Of a stretch of DNA of 64,000 bases, positions 16,576 to 25,858 are shown piece after piece (within the stretch, counting starts at the first letter, position 1; each line of letters begins with the position of its first letter). The stretch is from an uncultured Lachnospiraceae bacterium (GTDB taxonomy: Bacteria > Bacillota > Clostridia > Lachnospirales > Lachnospiraceae): positions 24,448-88,447 of the forward strand of contig CANQNN010000011.1 in NCBI GenBank assembly GCA_947625205.1, read 5' to 3'. A program made the position numbers and the translations under genes. Below the pieces are notes generated by a model. It was not told the DNA's origin. It searched no databases and saw only the letters and a list, made by a program, of their open reading frames with translations.

Positions 16576-18390
16576 ATGAAACTATCAGACTATGTCATTT
16601 ATTATTTGGAACAACTGAATATCAAACACATGTTTATGCTTCCCGGTGGGGGTGCGATGCACTTGAATGATTCACTGGGCAATAGTAAGAAAATCGAGTA
16701 TGTGACCTGTCTGCATGAACAGGCATGCGCTATTGCAGCGGAGGCCTATGCCCGTGTGACGAATCAGCCGGGTCTTTTGATGGTGACAACAGGACCGGGC
16801 GGGACGAACGCCATTACGGGAGTGGCAGCGGCTTACGTAGAATCTACGCCCATGATCGTGATTTCCGGGCAGGTTAAGCTGGCAGATCAGATACGCGGTC
16901 AGGGCATACGTCAGCAGGGTATGCAAGAATTGGATATCGTCTCTATTGTAAAACCTATCACAAAGTATGCTGTCATGGTGACAGAAGCCAGACAGATCAG
17001 GTATCATTTGGACAAGGCGGTATATGAAGCCGTCTCCGGACGCAAAGGCCCGGTATGGCTGGATATTCCGTTAGATATTCAGGCTATGGATATCGATCCG
17101 GATGAGTTGGCCGGCTGGGAACCTGACAAGATAAGCGCCATAGATGCTCAGGCACAGCGGGAACGCTTGGAGAAGCAGGTGTTGGAGGTCATAGAGTGCT
17201 TCAATCAGGCTGAGAGGCCGGTGATTTTGGTCGGCAATGGGATACGGCTCGCGGAGGCACAGGACATATTTAGGCGATTGGTGGACGTACTGGGTATTCC
17301 GGTGCTGACGACATGGAACGGTATTGACCTGATAGAAGAGACGCATCCGCTTTTCTTCGGAAGGCCGGGCGGAATGGGACAACGCTATGCTAATTTTATC
17401 CAGCAGAATTCCGATTTTTATCTCTCTGTCGGCGCACGCCTGAATTTGCTGCAGACAGGGTATAATTTTGACGGCTTTGCGAGAAAAGCCGTCAGGGTCA
17501 TGGTGGATATTGATGAAAACGAACTGCACAAGACCAATGTCAGACCGCACATTCCGATATGTGCCGATGCAGGAGAATTTATGGAATTGCTGCTGGCGCA
17601 CAAAGACAGGATCCAAAATAAGGATCATACTAAATGGATTGCGTATGCCCGAAAGATGAAACAAAAATATCCGATCGTACAAAAAGCGCATTGGCAGCAG
17701 GAGAGGTTAGTCAATACCTATGCGCTGTTAGATACCATAACGGAACAGATGCAGCCGGATGATATTTATGTTTCCGGGAGTTCGGGCACTTGTATCGATG
17801 TGTCTATGCAGGTGTTCCGCGTCAAGAAGGGGCAGCGGGTTTTTTCGACGAAAGGGCTGGCGTCCATGGGTTTTGGCGTACCGGCTACCATCGGCGCATG
17901 TTTGGCGGGCAACGGGCGGCGGACGGTCTGCGTTTGTGGCGATGGTGGATTTCAGATGAATATACAGGAGCTGGAGACGATACGGCGGTTGAATCTGCCC
18001 ATCAAGATATTTGTATTGAATAATCAGGGGTATGCGCAGATATATGCCACGCAGACCAATATTTTCGGCGGACATTATGTGGCATGCAATGAAGAGTCGC
18101 ACCTGACATTGTCGCCGATCTCCGATGTGGCGGCGGCATACCGTCTCAAGACCGTCAGGATAAACGGCAATGAAGACTTACAGGATAAAGTGAAGACGGC
18201 ATTGGAGTATCCGGGCCCTGTAATCTGCGAAGTAATCGTGCCTATTGAATTGAGCGCCTTGCCGAAGCAGGTGTCCTATAAGAGATCAGACGGGCAGATG
18301 GAATCTCTTCCGTTGGAATATATGAATCCTATGCTGCCTGAGGAAGAGTTGCGTGAAAATATGTTGATTCCGGTGTATGAGCGGCAATGA
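16576..18390 (+). CDS. Thiamine-diphosphate-dependent enzyme, acetolactate-synthase-like (possible YerE-type branched-sugar enzyme)
   Basis: A 604-residue protein with all three domains of the acetohydroxyacid synthase family. The catalytic Glu is in CLHEQACAIAAEAYAR (about residues 48-51) and the cofactor motif GDG...NN is in VCGDGGFQMNIQEL...FVLNNQGY (about 455-485). It is well inside a glycan cluster with no branched-chain amino acid genes. YerE of Yersinia, from this family, transfers a two-carbon unit from pyruvate to CDP-3,6-dideoxy-4-keto-glucose. The same window encodes RfbF, RfbG and RfbH, which make that substrate. A YerE-like role is therefore inferred; another decarboxylase or ligase activity is possible. 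Confidence 0.8.
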   Translation: MKLSDYVIYYLEQLNIKHMFMLPGGGAMHLNDSLGNSKKIEYVTCLHEQACAIAAEAYARVTNQPGLLMVTTGPGGTNAITGVAAAYVESTPMIVISGQVKLADQIRGQGIRQQGMQELDIVSIVKPITKYAVMVTEARQIRYHLDKAVYEAVSGRKGPVWLDIPLDIQAMDIDPDELAGWEPDKISAIDAQAQRERLEKQVLEVIECFNQAERPVILVGNGIRLAEAQDIFRRLVDVLGIPVLTTWNGIDLIEETHPLFFGRPGGMGQRYANFIQQNSDFYLSVGARLNLLQTGYNFDGFARKAVRVMVDIDENELHKTNVRPHIPICADAGEFMELLLAHKDRIQNKDHTKWIAYARKMKQKYPIVQKAHWQQERLVNTYALLDTITEQMQPDDIYVSGSSGTCIDVSMQVFRVKKGQRVFSTKGLASMGFGVPATIGACLAGNGRRTVCVCGDGGFQMNIQELETIRRLNLPIKIFVLNNQGYAQIYATQTNIFGGHYVACNEESHLTLSPISDVAAAYRLKTVRINGNEDLQDKVKTALEYPGPVICEVIVPIELSALPKQVSYKRSDGQMESLPLEYMNPMLPEEELRENMLIPVYERQ

Positions 18391-18442
18391 GACACCATTG
18401 CGGTTCTGCGTATCGGGGGAAACAGTGTTGGGAGGAGTGGCA

Positions 18443-19514
18443 ATGAACAGATCGGAATTGGAGACGCTGTTGCGTGAAAATGTGCCGGATATCACGGGAA
18501 AATCAGTGTGGATATGGGGCGCCGGGGATACCGCACAGTTATATCAGGAGGGCTTGAGGCGGCTGGAACCGGAAGGTTTTACTTTTGAGGGATATATTGA
18601 CAGAAAAGCTGCCCGGATGCATTATACCTTTCATGGAAAGCCGGTGATGGCGCCGACAACCGCGAGGGGGGGGGCTATGTGTGCTGATCTGTACCATACG
18701 CGCAGACGTTATCGCGCAGGTTCGGAAAGAGTGCAGAGAGCTCGGCTTGGAATGTTATCTGCTAGATGAAGTCATCCTAAAATCTCATGCTGCGCAGGTT
18801 ATGGCGTGCTATGACATGCTGTGCGATCAGAAGTCAAAGGATGTCTATGCGGAGCTGATACGGTGGCGGGTTACAGGGATACAGCCGCAGGAAACGATAC
18901 AGTCCGAAGACGAATATTTTGCTATGGACTATCTGCAAGGGGAATGTCCGGACGATGTGTTTGTAGACTGTGGAGCGTGGGTCGGAGATATCGTATCGGA
19001 ATTTATCAGGCATAGAAACGGTGTCTTTCGCAAAGTGATCGCTTTTGAGCCGGATGCGGTGAATTATGGCCGTCTGGAGAAGACCGTGGAATGTGAATGC
19101 GCTAAATGGCAGCTTACCCGTTCACAGTTTGCGCTGTATCCGTATCCTGTTTCGGATGCACGTACGGCAGTGAGCTTTCAGCGGTATGGGGAGAATGACG
19201 GACAGGGGAGCAAGATCATAGATACGGCTGGCAAAAGCGAAGACGGTACCTATACGGTCGCGTTGGATGATTTTCTGCACGAACCGTATTCTTTTCTGAA
19301 GGCGGACATTGAGAGCTATGAATATAAGATGATACAGGGTGCGGCCGAGGGAATCAGGCAATATAAGCCCAAATTGGCGATATGTATCTATCATAATTGT
19401 GTGGATATATACTCTATACCGTTATTGATAAAGCAGATCATGCCCGAATATCGGATATCGGTTAGGCATTACGCAGCGGATCTGACCGGAAGCGTACTCC
19501 ATGCAATCGTATAA
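18443..19514 (+). CDS. FkbM-type methyltransferase, split by G9 tract (probable phase-OFF state)
   Basis: Reading from ATG 18443, an N-terminal Rossmann-like module (SVWIWGAGDTAQLYQEGL...YIDRKAARM) runs into G9 at 18666-18674 and then out of frame to a stop at 18767-18769. The remainder, including the FkbM domain (VFVDCGAWVGD, VIAFEPD, FLKADIESYE, LAICIYHN), is in another frame and open to 19514. Removing one G (G8) joins the halves without any other change, giving a protein of about 357 residues. I read this as a reversible OFF state rather than decay, because no other stop or frameshift is seen. The third motif has DIES where the other two paralogues have D-x-EG. A GTG at 18681 could start the 3' part alone. 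Confidence 0.75.
18666..18674 (+). repeat. Poly-G tract, G9, splitting an FkbM gene (OFF)
   Basis: Nine G between ACCGCGA and CTATGTG. One G fewer restores the frame from the N-terminal module into the methyltransferase domain. Confidence 0.87.
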
Positions 19515-19537
19515 ATAATAAACACAGGAGGTGTAGT

Positions 19538-20581
19538 GTGAAATACGGACGGAAAGAAATTGAGAACAGGTTGCAGGATGAGGAGTCCCGCATTTTGTTT
19601 CAGGCAAGGTTGGATTATGCCGCAAATGGGGATCAGAAAGCCTACTTTGATGTGCTGGATACGCTGTATGATGACTGGCATATTTCGGAGGAACTGCGTG
19701 ACCGGACGGCTGAGGGCGGTTTCAGCGGTATCATTATCTTCGGCTGTGCCTACGGCGGAACGCGCATCCATACCTTGTTGGAACGAATGGGCTATAAGAT
19801 AGACTGTTATTGCGACAACAACCACAGCGGAGAGACCGTCAAGGGCAAGAAGGTGTTGTCTGTGAAAGAGGTGGCGGATGCATATCGGGATTATCTGGTA
19901 ATTATCGGCTCTTATGAGTGGGCAGATCAGATGTATCGGCAGCTTGTGGACTTGTCTTTCCCGGAAAAGAATATTTTTCGTCCTCGCAGCCGCATGCTGC
20001 AGTGGATGCGTGGCAGACAATACTTTGACGTCTTTCAGCCGGTGGAGGAGGAGGTCTTCGTGGACGCCGGAGCCTTTGATGGAGAGACAATGCTGGATTT
20101 TACAGACTGGTGTCACGGGAGCTATCGGCGGCTCAGAGAGATCGAACCGACACGGGAAATGTGCGATGTGATACAAGAGAAAGCACGCACGCATCATTTG
20201 GATCATGTAGAGATCGTCAATCAGGCCGCTTGGGATCGGGAAGAAACGTTGTATTTCGACGATGATGCCGGTTCTGCTTCCGCCGTGCGCGCAGGTGGCA
20301 GGGTACGCGTTCAGGGGGGGGGTATTGATCAGATACTGAGTGACAGGTATGCCACCTATATCAAGCTGGATGTGGAGGGCAGTGAACTGCGGGCTCTGCA
20401 GGGAGCCAGAGAGACCATCCTGAACAGTCATCCAAGACTGGCGGTCTGTATCTATCATCAGCCCCGTGATGTGATCGAGCTTCCGGCTTATATTTTAGGG
20501 CTTGTGCCGGATTATAAGTTCTATATCCGCCATTACAATTCTCATATGTGGGAGACAGTCATGTATGCGGCAATAGACTGA
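19538..20581 (+). CDS. FkbM-type methyltransferase with N-terminal Rossmann-like module, G9 in frame (ON)
   Basis: A 347-residue protein starting at GTG 19538, with AGGAGGTG six bases upstream. Residues about 60-145 form a Rossmann-like module (GIIIFGCAYGGTRIHTLLERM...CDNNHSG). The FkbM methyltransferase domain follows: VFVDAGAFDGETM (about 171-183), a variant EIEPT instead of FEPD, YIKLDVEGSELRALQG, and LAVCIYHQPRD. The G9 run at 20314-20322 encodes the GGG of RVQGGGIDQIL within the methyltransferase domain, just before the usual LD/ID motif. FkbM enzymes O-methylate sugars or related compounds. This copy is intact and ON, unlike its paralogues at 18443 and 23654. Confidence 0.82.
   Translation: MKYGRKEIENRLQDEESRILFQARLDYAANGDQKAYFDVLDTLYDDWHISEELRDRTAEGGFSGIIIFGCAYGGTRIHTLLERMGYKIDCYCDNNHSGETVKGKKVLSVKEVADAYRDYLVIIGSYEWADQMYRQLVDLSFPEKNIFRPRSRMLQWMRGRQYFDVFQPVEEEVFVDAGAFDGETMLDFTDWCHGSYRRLREIEPTREMCDVIQEKARTHHLDHVEIVNQAAWDREETLYFDDDAGSASAVRAGGRVRVQGGGIDQILSDRYATYIKLDVEGSELRALQGARETILNSHPRLAVCIYHQPRDVIELPAYILGLVPDYKFYIRHYNSHMWETVMYAAID
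20314..20322 (+). repeat. Poly-G tract, G9, inside FkbM gene (ON)
   Basis: Nine G between GTTCA and TATTGATC, in frame as Q-G-G-G-I. The position within the methyltransferase fold differs from the tracts in the two paralogous FkbM genes, which lie in the N-terminal module. Confidence 0.87.
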
Positions 20582-20683
20582 GCGGGATCCACAGGATAGG
20601 CGATCTCGTCAACAGAGGACACTTTCCGGGCATAGTACCGGGTGTAGATAGATTCATTATACGAAACAAAAAGGAGAATGGAT

Positions 20684-22126
20684 ATGAAGATATGTCATAG
20701 AGGTTTGTATGTGCAAGTGATCGACGGTATCGGCACCGTGAGGGTTTGCAGTTGGGCAGGCTACTACCTGTTGGGCAACCTACGGGACAATACCATGGAA
20801 GAACTATATAACAATGAGGCAGCCAGAAAATTCCGCCAGACACTCATTGATGGAACTTATGATTTCTGTAATGAGGAGAATTGTCCCTACATGGCCAATC
20901 ATACCTTGGAAGAGCATATGGTGGAGGTTGATGAGATTCCTGAATATCCGCGTGAACTCGCATTGGCTTATGATAACCATTGCAATTACTCATGTACTTG
21001 TTGTGTGAGTAAGTGTAATGACAGGACGGATCCTGAAGTGCAGCGCAAGATAGAGAGCGAGCTGCGCAAGGTCATTCCTCATGTTAAATATCTCACTGCT
21101 AACGGCTTAGGTGAATTTTTTGTGAGTAACAACATGATGAAACTGGTTGCTGAGTGGAATCCGAATGTGATAGAGGGCGCACAGTTTTCGCTTGAAACCA
21201 ATGGTTCCCTGTTCAACAGACAAAATTGGGAGAAGATCAAGAACGTAGGGGACAGTGACTTTAGCGTAGCCATTACCGTACATAGCTTTGATGAAGCAGC
21301 CTATCAGTGGCTTTCGGGCACGAAATTAAAGATAGACCAGATCATAGAGAATCTGCGGTTTGTCAAGAGTCTGCGCGAAGAGGGCATCATAAATTTCTTT
21401 GAGATTGCCACAGTTATGCAGGAGCGGAACTTCAGGACGCTGCCGGAGTTTGTTGATCGTTGCCTGAACGAGTTTGGAGCGGATCAGGTCAGGATCAGGA
21501 GATTTCTTCCGGAGAAAGCGATGGACGAGAATTACGAATGGTTCTTTGACATCCGTAATCCGCTGCATCCTTATCACCGGGAGTATCTGGAGATAATGCA
21601 GCATCCGATTTTCAAGGATCCGCGGGTCTTTATTTGGACGGGCGATCACCTGAGTAACCGCGGGGAACTGCCGGCCAAGGCAAATTACCGCGTGATGCGG
21701 AATCTGTTCCTTGGGGAGGGAGATATGGGCAGGAAGCTGTCGGATTATCTCATCGCCCACGGCTATCCGAGAGTCATTCTCTATGCCATCACCGACATCG
21801 CGGAGGCGCTGGTCAAGCTGCTGCGCGACGAGGCAGTAGAGATACCGTATATTTATGACAGAAATACACGGCTGGAAGAGTGGAACGGCTACGAGGTGCG
21901 CAAGCCGCTGCATGAAGATCTGGTCAGAACAAGGGAGCCGTTGTTAGTTACCTTAGTGCCGCGGCACGGCGAGATGGAGGAGTTTCTGCGTCATCAGGGC
22001 TATACCGGTGAGATCCTTTGTCTGGATGCCATTATCAATGAGATATTGCAGGAAGACGGAGCATGCAGTACTGCGCGTATCGATCAATCTGTTGTTTGTG
22101 CAGGACACGTCACAAACAAGCCCTGA
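20684..22126 (+). CDS. SPASM/radical SAM protein with C-terminal Rossmann-like module (copy 1)
   Basis: A 480-residue protein. An N-terminal cysteine-containing segment (VRVCSWAGYYLLGNLRDNTMEEL, with a later FCNEENCPY) is SPASM-like and precedes the radical SAM core, the reverse of the usual order. The core has C-x3-C-x2-C (CNYSCTCC, about residues 104-111), which binds the 4Fe-4S cluster used to cleave SAM. From about residue 345 a Rossmann-like segment (LSDYLIAHGYPRVILYAITDIAEALVKLL...YIYDRN) resembles the modules on the FkbM proteins. ATG 20684 is chosen because AGGAG lies seven bases upstream and the paralogue starts at the same residue. The substrate is unknown; sugar epimerisation or dehydration, or peptide modification, could fit. 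Confidence 0.8.
   Translation: MKICHRGLYVQVIDGIGTVRVCSWAGYYLLGNLRDNTMEELYNNEAARKFRQTLIDGTYDFCNEENCPYMANHTLEEHMVEVDEIPEYPRELALAYDNHCNYSCTCCVSKCNDRTDPEVQRKIESELRKVIPHVKYLTANGLGEFFVSNNMMKLVAEWNPNVIEGAQFSLETNGSLFNRQNWEKIKNVGDSDFSVAITVHSFDEAAYQWLSGTKLKIDQIIENLRFVKSLREEGIINFFEIATVMQERNFRTLPEFVDRCLNEFGADQVRIRRFLPEKAMDENYEWFFDIRNPLHPYHREYLEIMQHPIFKDPRVFIWTGDHLSNRGELPAKANYRVMRNLFLGEGDMGRKLSDYLIAHGYPRVILYAITDIAEALVKLLRDEAVEIPYIYDRNTRLEEWNGYEVRKPLHEDLVRTREPLLVTLVPRHGEMEEFLRHQGYTGEILCLDAIINEILQEDGACSTARIDQSVVCAGHVTNKP
21416..22044 (+). repeat. Near-identical 629-base direct repeat, copy A (3' half of radical SAM gene 1)
   Basis: Matches 22930-23558 at a constant offset of 1514 bases with four mismatches that I can count. 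Bases 21440-21981 (542 bases) are identical. Upstream of the block the two genes differ at many positions, so the boundary is abrupt. Confidence 0.9.
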
Positions 22127-22197
22127 TTAGTTAGATCGTAAAGACTGCCTACGAAGATACCTCCTGCCATACCTAAAATCAAAATGGAGGAAAAAAT

Positions 22198-23595
22198 ATG
22201 AAAATTTGTAGGCAGGCATTGTATGTGCAAGTGATCGACGGTATTGGTACCGTGAGGGTTTGTGGTTGGGCGGGCTATTACCTGTTGGGCAACCTGCGGG
22301 ACAATACCATGAAAGAATTATATAATAATGAGGCGGCCAGAAAGTTTCGCCAGACGCTCATTGATGGGACTTATGATTTCTGTAATGAAGAGAACTGTCC
22401 ATATATGGCAAACAATACGTTAGAGAGTCAACTGATAGAGATTGATAAAATTCCGGATTATCCCGAAGAAATCAGTCTTGCATATGATAGGCGCTGTAAT
22501 TATGCATGCACGTGCTGTATTTCAAAATGTAATGACAAGCTAGATCCGGCAGCGCAGGAGAAAATAGAAAACGAAATACGCACGGCACTGCCTTATGTAA
22601 AACGCTTTTCAGCCAATGGGTTGGGAGAATTTTTTGTCAGTGACAGCATAATGAAATTGGTTGCGGAGTGGAAGCCAACTGAGATAGAGGGCGCTCAGTT
22701 TTTTCTTGAAACCAATGGTTCCCTTTTCAACAGAAGCAATTGGGAGAAGATCAAGAACATAGGAGACAGCGACTTTAACGTAGCCATTACCGTACATAGC
22801 TTTGATGAAGCGGCATACCAATATCTTTCCGGTACAAAATTAAAAATTACACAGATCATAGAAAACCTTCATTTTGTGAAAACATTGCGTGAAAAAGGCA
22901 TTATTAACTTTCTGCAGCTTGGCTTAGTCATGCAGGAGCGGAACTTCAGGACACTGCCGGAGTTTGTTGATCGTTGCCTGAACGAGTTTGGAGCGGATCA
23001 GGTCAGGATCAGGAGATTTCTTCCGGAGAAAGCGATGGACGAGAATTACGAATGGTTCTTTGACATCCGTAATCCGCTGCATCCTTATCACCGGGAGTAT
23101 CTGGAGATAATGCAGCATCCGATTTTCAAGGATCCGCGGGTCTTTATTTGGACGGGCGATCACCTGAGTAACCGCGGGGAACTGCCGGCCAAGGCAAATT
23201 ACCGCGTGATGCGGAATCTGTTCCTTGGGGAGGGAGATATGGGCAGGAAGCTGTCGGATTATCTCATCGCCCACGGCTATCCGAGAGTCATTCTCTATGC
23301 CATCACCGACATCGCGGAGGCGCTGGTCAAGCTGCTGCGCGACGAGGCAGTAGAGATACCGTATATTTATGACAGAAATACACGGCTGGAAGAGTGGAAC
23401 GGCTACGAGGTGCGCAAGCCGCTGCATGAAGATCTGGTCAGAACAAGGGAGCCGTTGTTAGTTACCTTAGTGCCGCGGCACGGCGAGATGGAGGAATTTT
23501 TGCGTCATCAGGGCTATACCGGTGAGATCCTTTGTCTGGATGCCATTATTAATGAGATCCAGCAGGATGACGGAGTGTGCAGCCGGTGTAAGTGA
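22198..23595 (+). CDS. SPASM/radical SAM protein with C-terminal Rossmann-like module (copy 2)
   Basis: A 465-residue tandem paralogue of the gene at 20684 with the same layout: an N-terminal VRVCGWAGYYLLGNLR segment, radical SAM C-x3-C-x2-C in CNYACTCC (about residues 101-108), and the C-terminal Rossmann-like module. The middle part differs from copy 1 at many residues, while the last third is almost identical at DNA level. The ribosome site is ATGGAGGAAAAA before ATG 22198. Two similar enzymes side by side suggest related but different substrates, with the C-terminal module kept uniform by recombination. No further function can be read. Confidence 0.8.
   Translation: MKICRQALYVQVIDGIGTVRVCGWAGYYLLGNLRDNTMKELYNNEAARKFRQTLIDGTYDFCNEENCPYMANNTLESQLIEIDKIPDYPEEISLAYDRRCNYACTCCISKCNDKLDPAAQEKIENEIRTALPYVKRFSANGLGEFFVSDSIMKLVAEWKPTEIEGAQFFLETNGSLFNRSNWEKIKNIGDSDFNVAITVHSFDEAAYQYLSGTKLKITQIIENLHFVKTLREKGIINFLQLGLVMQERNFRTLPEFVDRCLNEFGADQVRIRRFLPEKAMDENYEWFFDIRNPLHPYHREYLEIMQHPIFKDPRVFIWTGDHLSNRGELPAKANYRVMRNLFLGEGDMGRKLSDYLIAHGYPRVILYAITDIAEALVKLLRDEAVEIPYIYDRNTRLEEWNGYEVRKPLHEDLVRTREPLLVTLVPRHGEMEEFLRHQGYTGEILCLDAIINEIQQDDGVCSRCK
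22930..23558 (+). repeat. Near-identical 629-base direct repeat, copy B (3' half of radical SAM gene 2)
   Basis: Partner of 21416-22044. The four differences are at the equivalent of 21439, 21982, 21986 and 22037. High identity confined to the 3' part suggests gene conversion or a recent recombination, and it also gives a substrate for deletion between the copies. Confidence 0.9.
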
Positions 23596-23653
23596 GGGCA
23601 GGATAAAGCGAGACGGGACACAGAGCGGCAGATTGGAAGGGATGACATGTGAT

Positions 23654-24857
23654 ATGAAAGAATGGGAAGATTTTATTAGACAGGCAAAAAATCAAGTGGT
23701 GGAATTTTGGGAAGAGCTTTGTGATGATGATATTGTGATTTTCTGGGGAAATGGAGCTCATGTACGGTTCTACTTGAAATATTTTGAGCAGCATGGCAGA
23801 ACCCCCGATTATATTGTAGACAGGAATGCACCGGACATAGAAGCGCTTAGTGGGGGGGGGTATTCCGGTAGTTACCTGCGCTTATGTTCTTGAGCATTTA
23901 GATTTAAACAAGTCCCGATTTGTTATCACAGCCCCAAGCTGTATGGCAGCAATTGAAAGAGAGATTAGGGAACAGGTTGGCGATGTTTCAATCTGGACTT
24001 TTGATGTAGGGCAGTTTTTGCAGGATCCTATGGAAAATACGGAGCGGTATCGATCCTATCTGCTGAATCACTTGGAGGAATTGGAGAACATATATAACAA
24101 GTTGGCTGATGAGCGCTCACAACAGACGCTTCTGGATGTGGTGCGGGGATGGTTGACGGCTGATTTGTGGTATTTTATTCACAGTTATGTGCCGGATCAA
24201 TATTTTCCGGCGGATGTGATCCGTCTGAATGATCATGAGACGATCGTGGAGTGTGGCTCGAATAATGGCGATACCCTGAAGGATATCGTACAGGTGACGG
24301 GCGGGCATTTCCACAAAATTATCTGTTTTGAGCCCAATATAGACTGTATTCGCCAGCTAAAAGACGCGATTCGACAGTGTCCGCAACCTATCGAATTGAT
24401 TGAGAAGGGGGTGGGCAATGCCGTGGAGCAGATGTATTTCAAAGATGCGGGGAGTTCCTCTAAGATAGCTACAAAGGAAGATCATGACTATATGATCGAG
24501 GTTACAACGTTAGATGCAGAAATTCAAGAGGATGTTAGTTATATTAAAATGGATATTGAGGGAGCGGAGCTGGCTGCTCTGCAGGGCGGTGAGAATTTGA
24601 TTAGAAAGTGCAGCCCTCTATTGGCAGTTTGTGTCTATCATAAGATGTCAGATATCTTCAACATTGCAAGGTATCTGTGGCAACTCCAACCGGACTATCA
24701 GCTATATCTGCGGCATCATACCTGTGGCGCCGGTGAGACAGTTCTGTATGCGGTGTTACCTGAACGGTCTATAGAGGTGGGCAGCTCTCTGCCTGAAGAT
24801 CTGACTAGAGGCAGAGAAGATGAGAAGCAGAGCGGCGGCAGACATGGCACGGGGTGA
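23654..24857 (+). CDS. FkbM-type methyltransferase, split by G9 tract (probable phase-OFF state)
   Basis: From ATG 23654 (or in-frame ATG 23642) an N-terminal Rossmann-like module (DDIVIFWGNGAHVRFYLKYF...YIVDRN) meets G9 at 23852-23860 and then stops at 23891-23893. With one G fewer the frame continues as GGGIPVVTCAYVLEHL into an intact FkbM domain (TIVECGSNNGDT, ICFEPN, YIKMDIEGAELAALQGG, LAVCVYHK) to TGA 24855-24857. Full length would be about 400 residues. No other lesion is seen, so a reversible OFF state is more likely than a pseudogene. It follows the radical SAM pair and precedes an epimerase. Confidence 0.77.
23852..23860 (+). repeat. Poly-G tract, G9, splitting an FkbM gene (OFF)
   Basis: Nine G between CTTAGT and TATTCCGG. 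G8 would join the N-terminal module to the methyltransferase domain, reading GGG-I-P-V-V. This is the same direction and size of change needed at 18666. Confidence 0.87.
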
Positions 24858-24882
24858 AGAAGAGATAAGGAAGGGTCGTGCG

Positions 24883-25854
24883 ATGGAGTTTGAGATGAAA
24901 AAGGCCGTGGTGACAGGCGGCAGCGGACCGGTGGGCAGGGCGCTCATCCGGAAACTCTTGGAAGAGAATGTGGAGGTCCTATTCTTATATCGGAAGGAGT
25001 CGGACAGATCGAAGTGGCTTCCTGCGCATAAGTTGCTACGGCAGGACTGCTGTTCCCTGCAGGAACTTAGCAGCTATATGCCGGATGCGCAGGATTATGA
25101 TGTGTTCTTTCATCTTGGCTGGGCCAATACCTTTAAGACGGATAGAGAAGACCTTAAGATGCAGAATGAGAATGTGGCATATACATGCGATGCGGCCGAG
25201 TTAGCGCACCGCTTTGGCTGTCATACTTTTTTGGGGAGCGGAAGCCAGGCAGAATATGGGCGTCACATGGAGGCGCTGAGGCCGGATACTCTGTGCATTC
25301 CGGAGAGCGCATATGGCGTCATGAAGCTGTGCGCGTGTCACGCATCTCGGGTGATATGCCGAAAATATGGTATGCGCCATATGTGGCCCAGGATCCTGAG
25401 CGGATACGGATATTATGACAATGTATATTCCGTCCTGATTTCCACGATCGTCAATAGCCTGAACGGGCGCAGTCCCGTGTTCTCCAAAGGGGAGCAGATA
25501 TGGGATTTTGTGTATATGGATGACATCGCAAACGCATTGTTTTTGATTGCCCGGAAAGGAACAGACGGTGTGTGCTATCCGATCGGAAGCGGTGATGCGA
25601 AGCCGCTTAAAGAGTATCTTATCGTTTTGTGTGAGAAATTGGGCAACATGGAGAAAGCGGAGTTTGGAGCTCTGCCTTACGGAGACTCTCAGATCATGCA
25701 TCTGGAGGCGGATATCAGCCGGCTGCAGACAGACACCGGATGGAGGCCGTTGGTGTCTTTTGAAGAAGGTATCACAAGAACCATAGAATTCTATAGAAAG
25801 CGGCTGGCTGAGGATAGAAATGCCTTTGCCACACTGTACCGTAAGGAGGAATGA
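24883..25854 (+). CDS. NAD-dependent nucleotide-sugar epimerase/dehydratase
   Basis: An extended short-chain dehydrogenase of about 323 residues. The NAD-binding motif is near the N-terminus (AVVTGGSGPVGRALIRKLL, G-x-x-G-x-x-G). The active-site Ser-Tyr-Lys pattern is GSGSQAEYG followed by SAYGVMKLCAC, where Y-x-x-x-K is conserved. The later WDFVYMDDIANALF segment is typical of nucleotide-sugar epimerases and reductases. ATG 24883 and ATG 24895 are both in frame; GGAG precedes the second. A role as 4-reductase or epimerase for one of the deoxysugars is likely. A YerF-like reductase role after the ThDP enzyme is one option, not proven. Confidence 0.83.
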   Translation: MEFEMKKAVVTGGSGPVGRALIRKLLEENVEVLFLYRKESDRSKWLPAHKLLRQDCCSLQELSSYMPDAQDYDVFFHLGWANTFKTDREDLKMQNENVAYTCDAAELAHRFGCHTFLGSGSQAEYGRHMEALRPDTLCIPESAYGVMKLCACHASRVICRKYGMRHMWPRILSGYGYYDNVYSVLISTIVNSLNGRSPVFSKGEQIWDFVYMDDIANALFLIARKGTDGVCYPIGSGDAKPLKEYLIVLCEKLGNMEKAEFGALPYGDSQIMHLEADISRLQTDTGWRPLVSFEEGITRTIEFYRKRLAEDRNAFATLYRKEE

Positions 25855-25858
25855 ACGG

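Noticed and set aside
16576..18390. Acetolactate synthase for branched-chain amino acids
   Set aside because: No ilvN, ilvC or leu genes are near; it is embedded in a sugar modification operon.
18681..19514. Separate gene starting at GTG 18681
   Set aside because: No ribosome site, and the N-terminal module it lacks lies directly upstream in a frame that one G would join.
18443..24857. Calling the two split FkbM genes decayed pseudogenes
   Set aside because: The only defect in each is the G tract length, and an intact paralogue with a tract lies between them.
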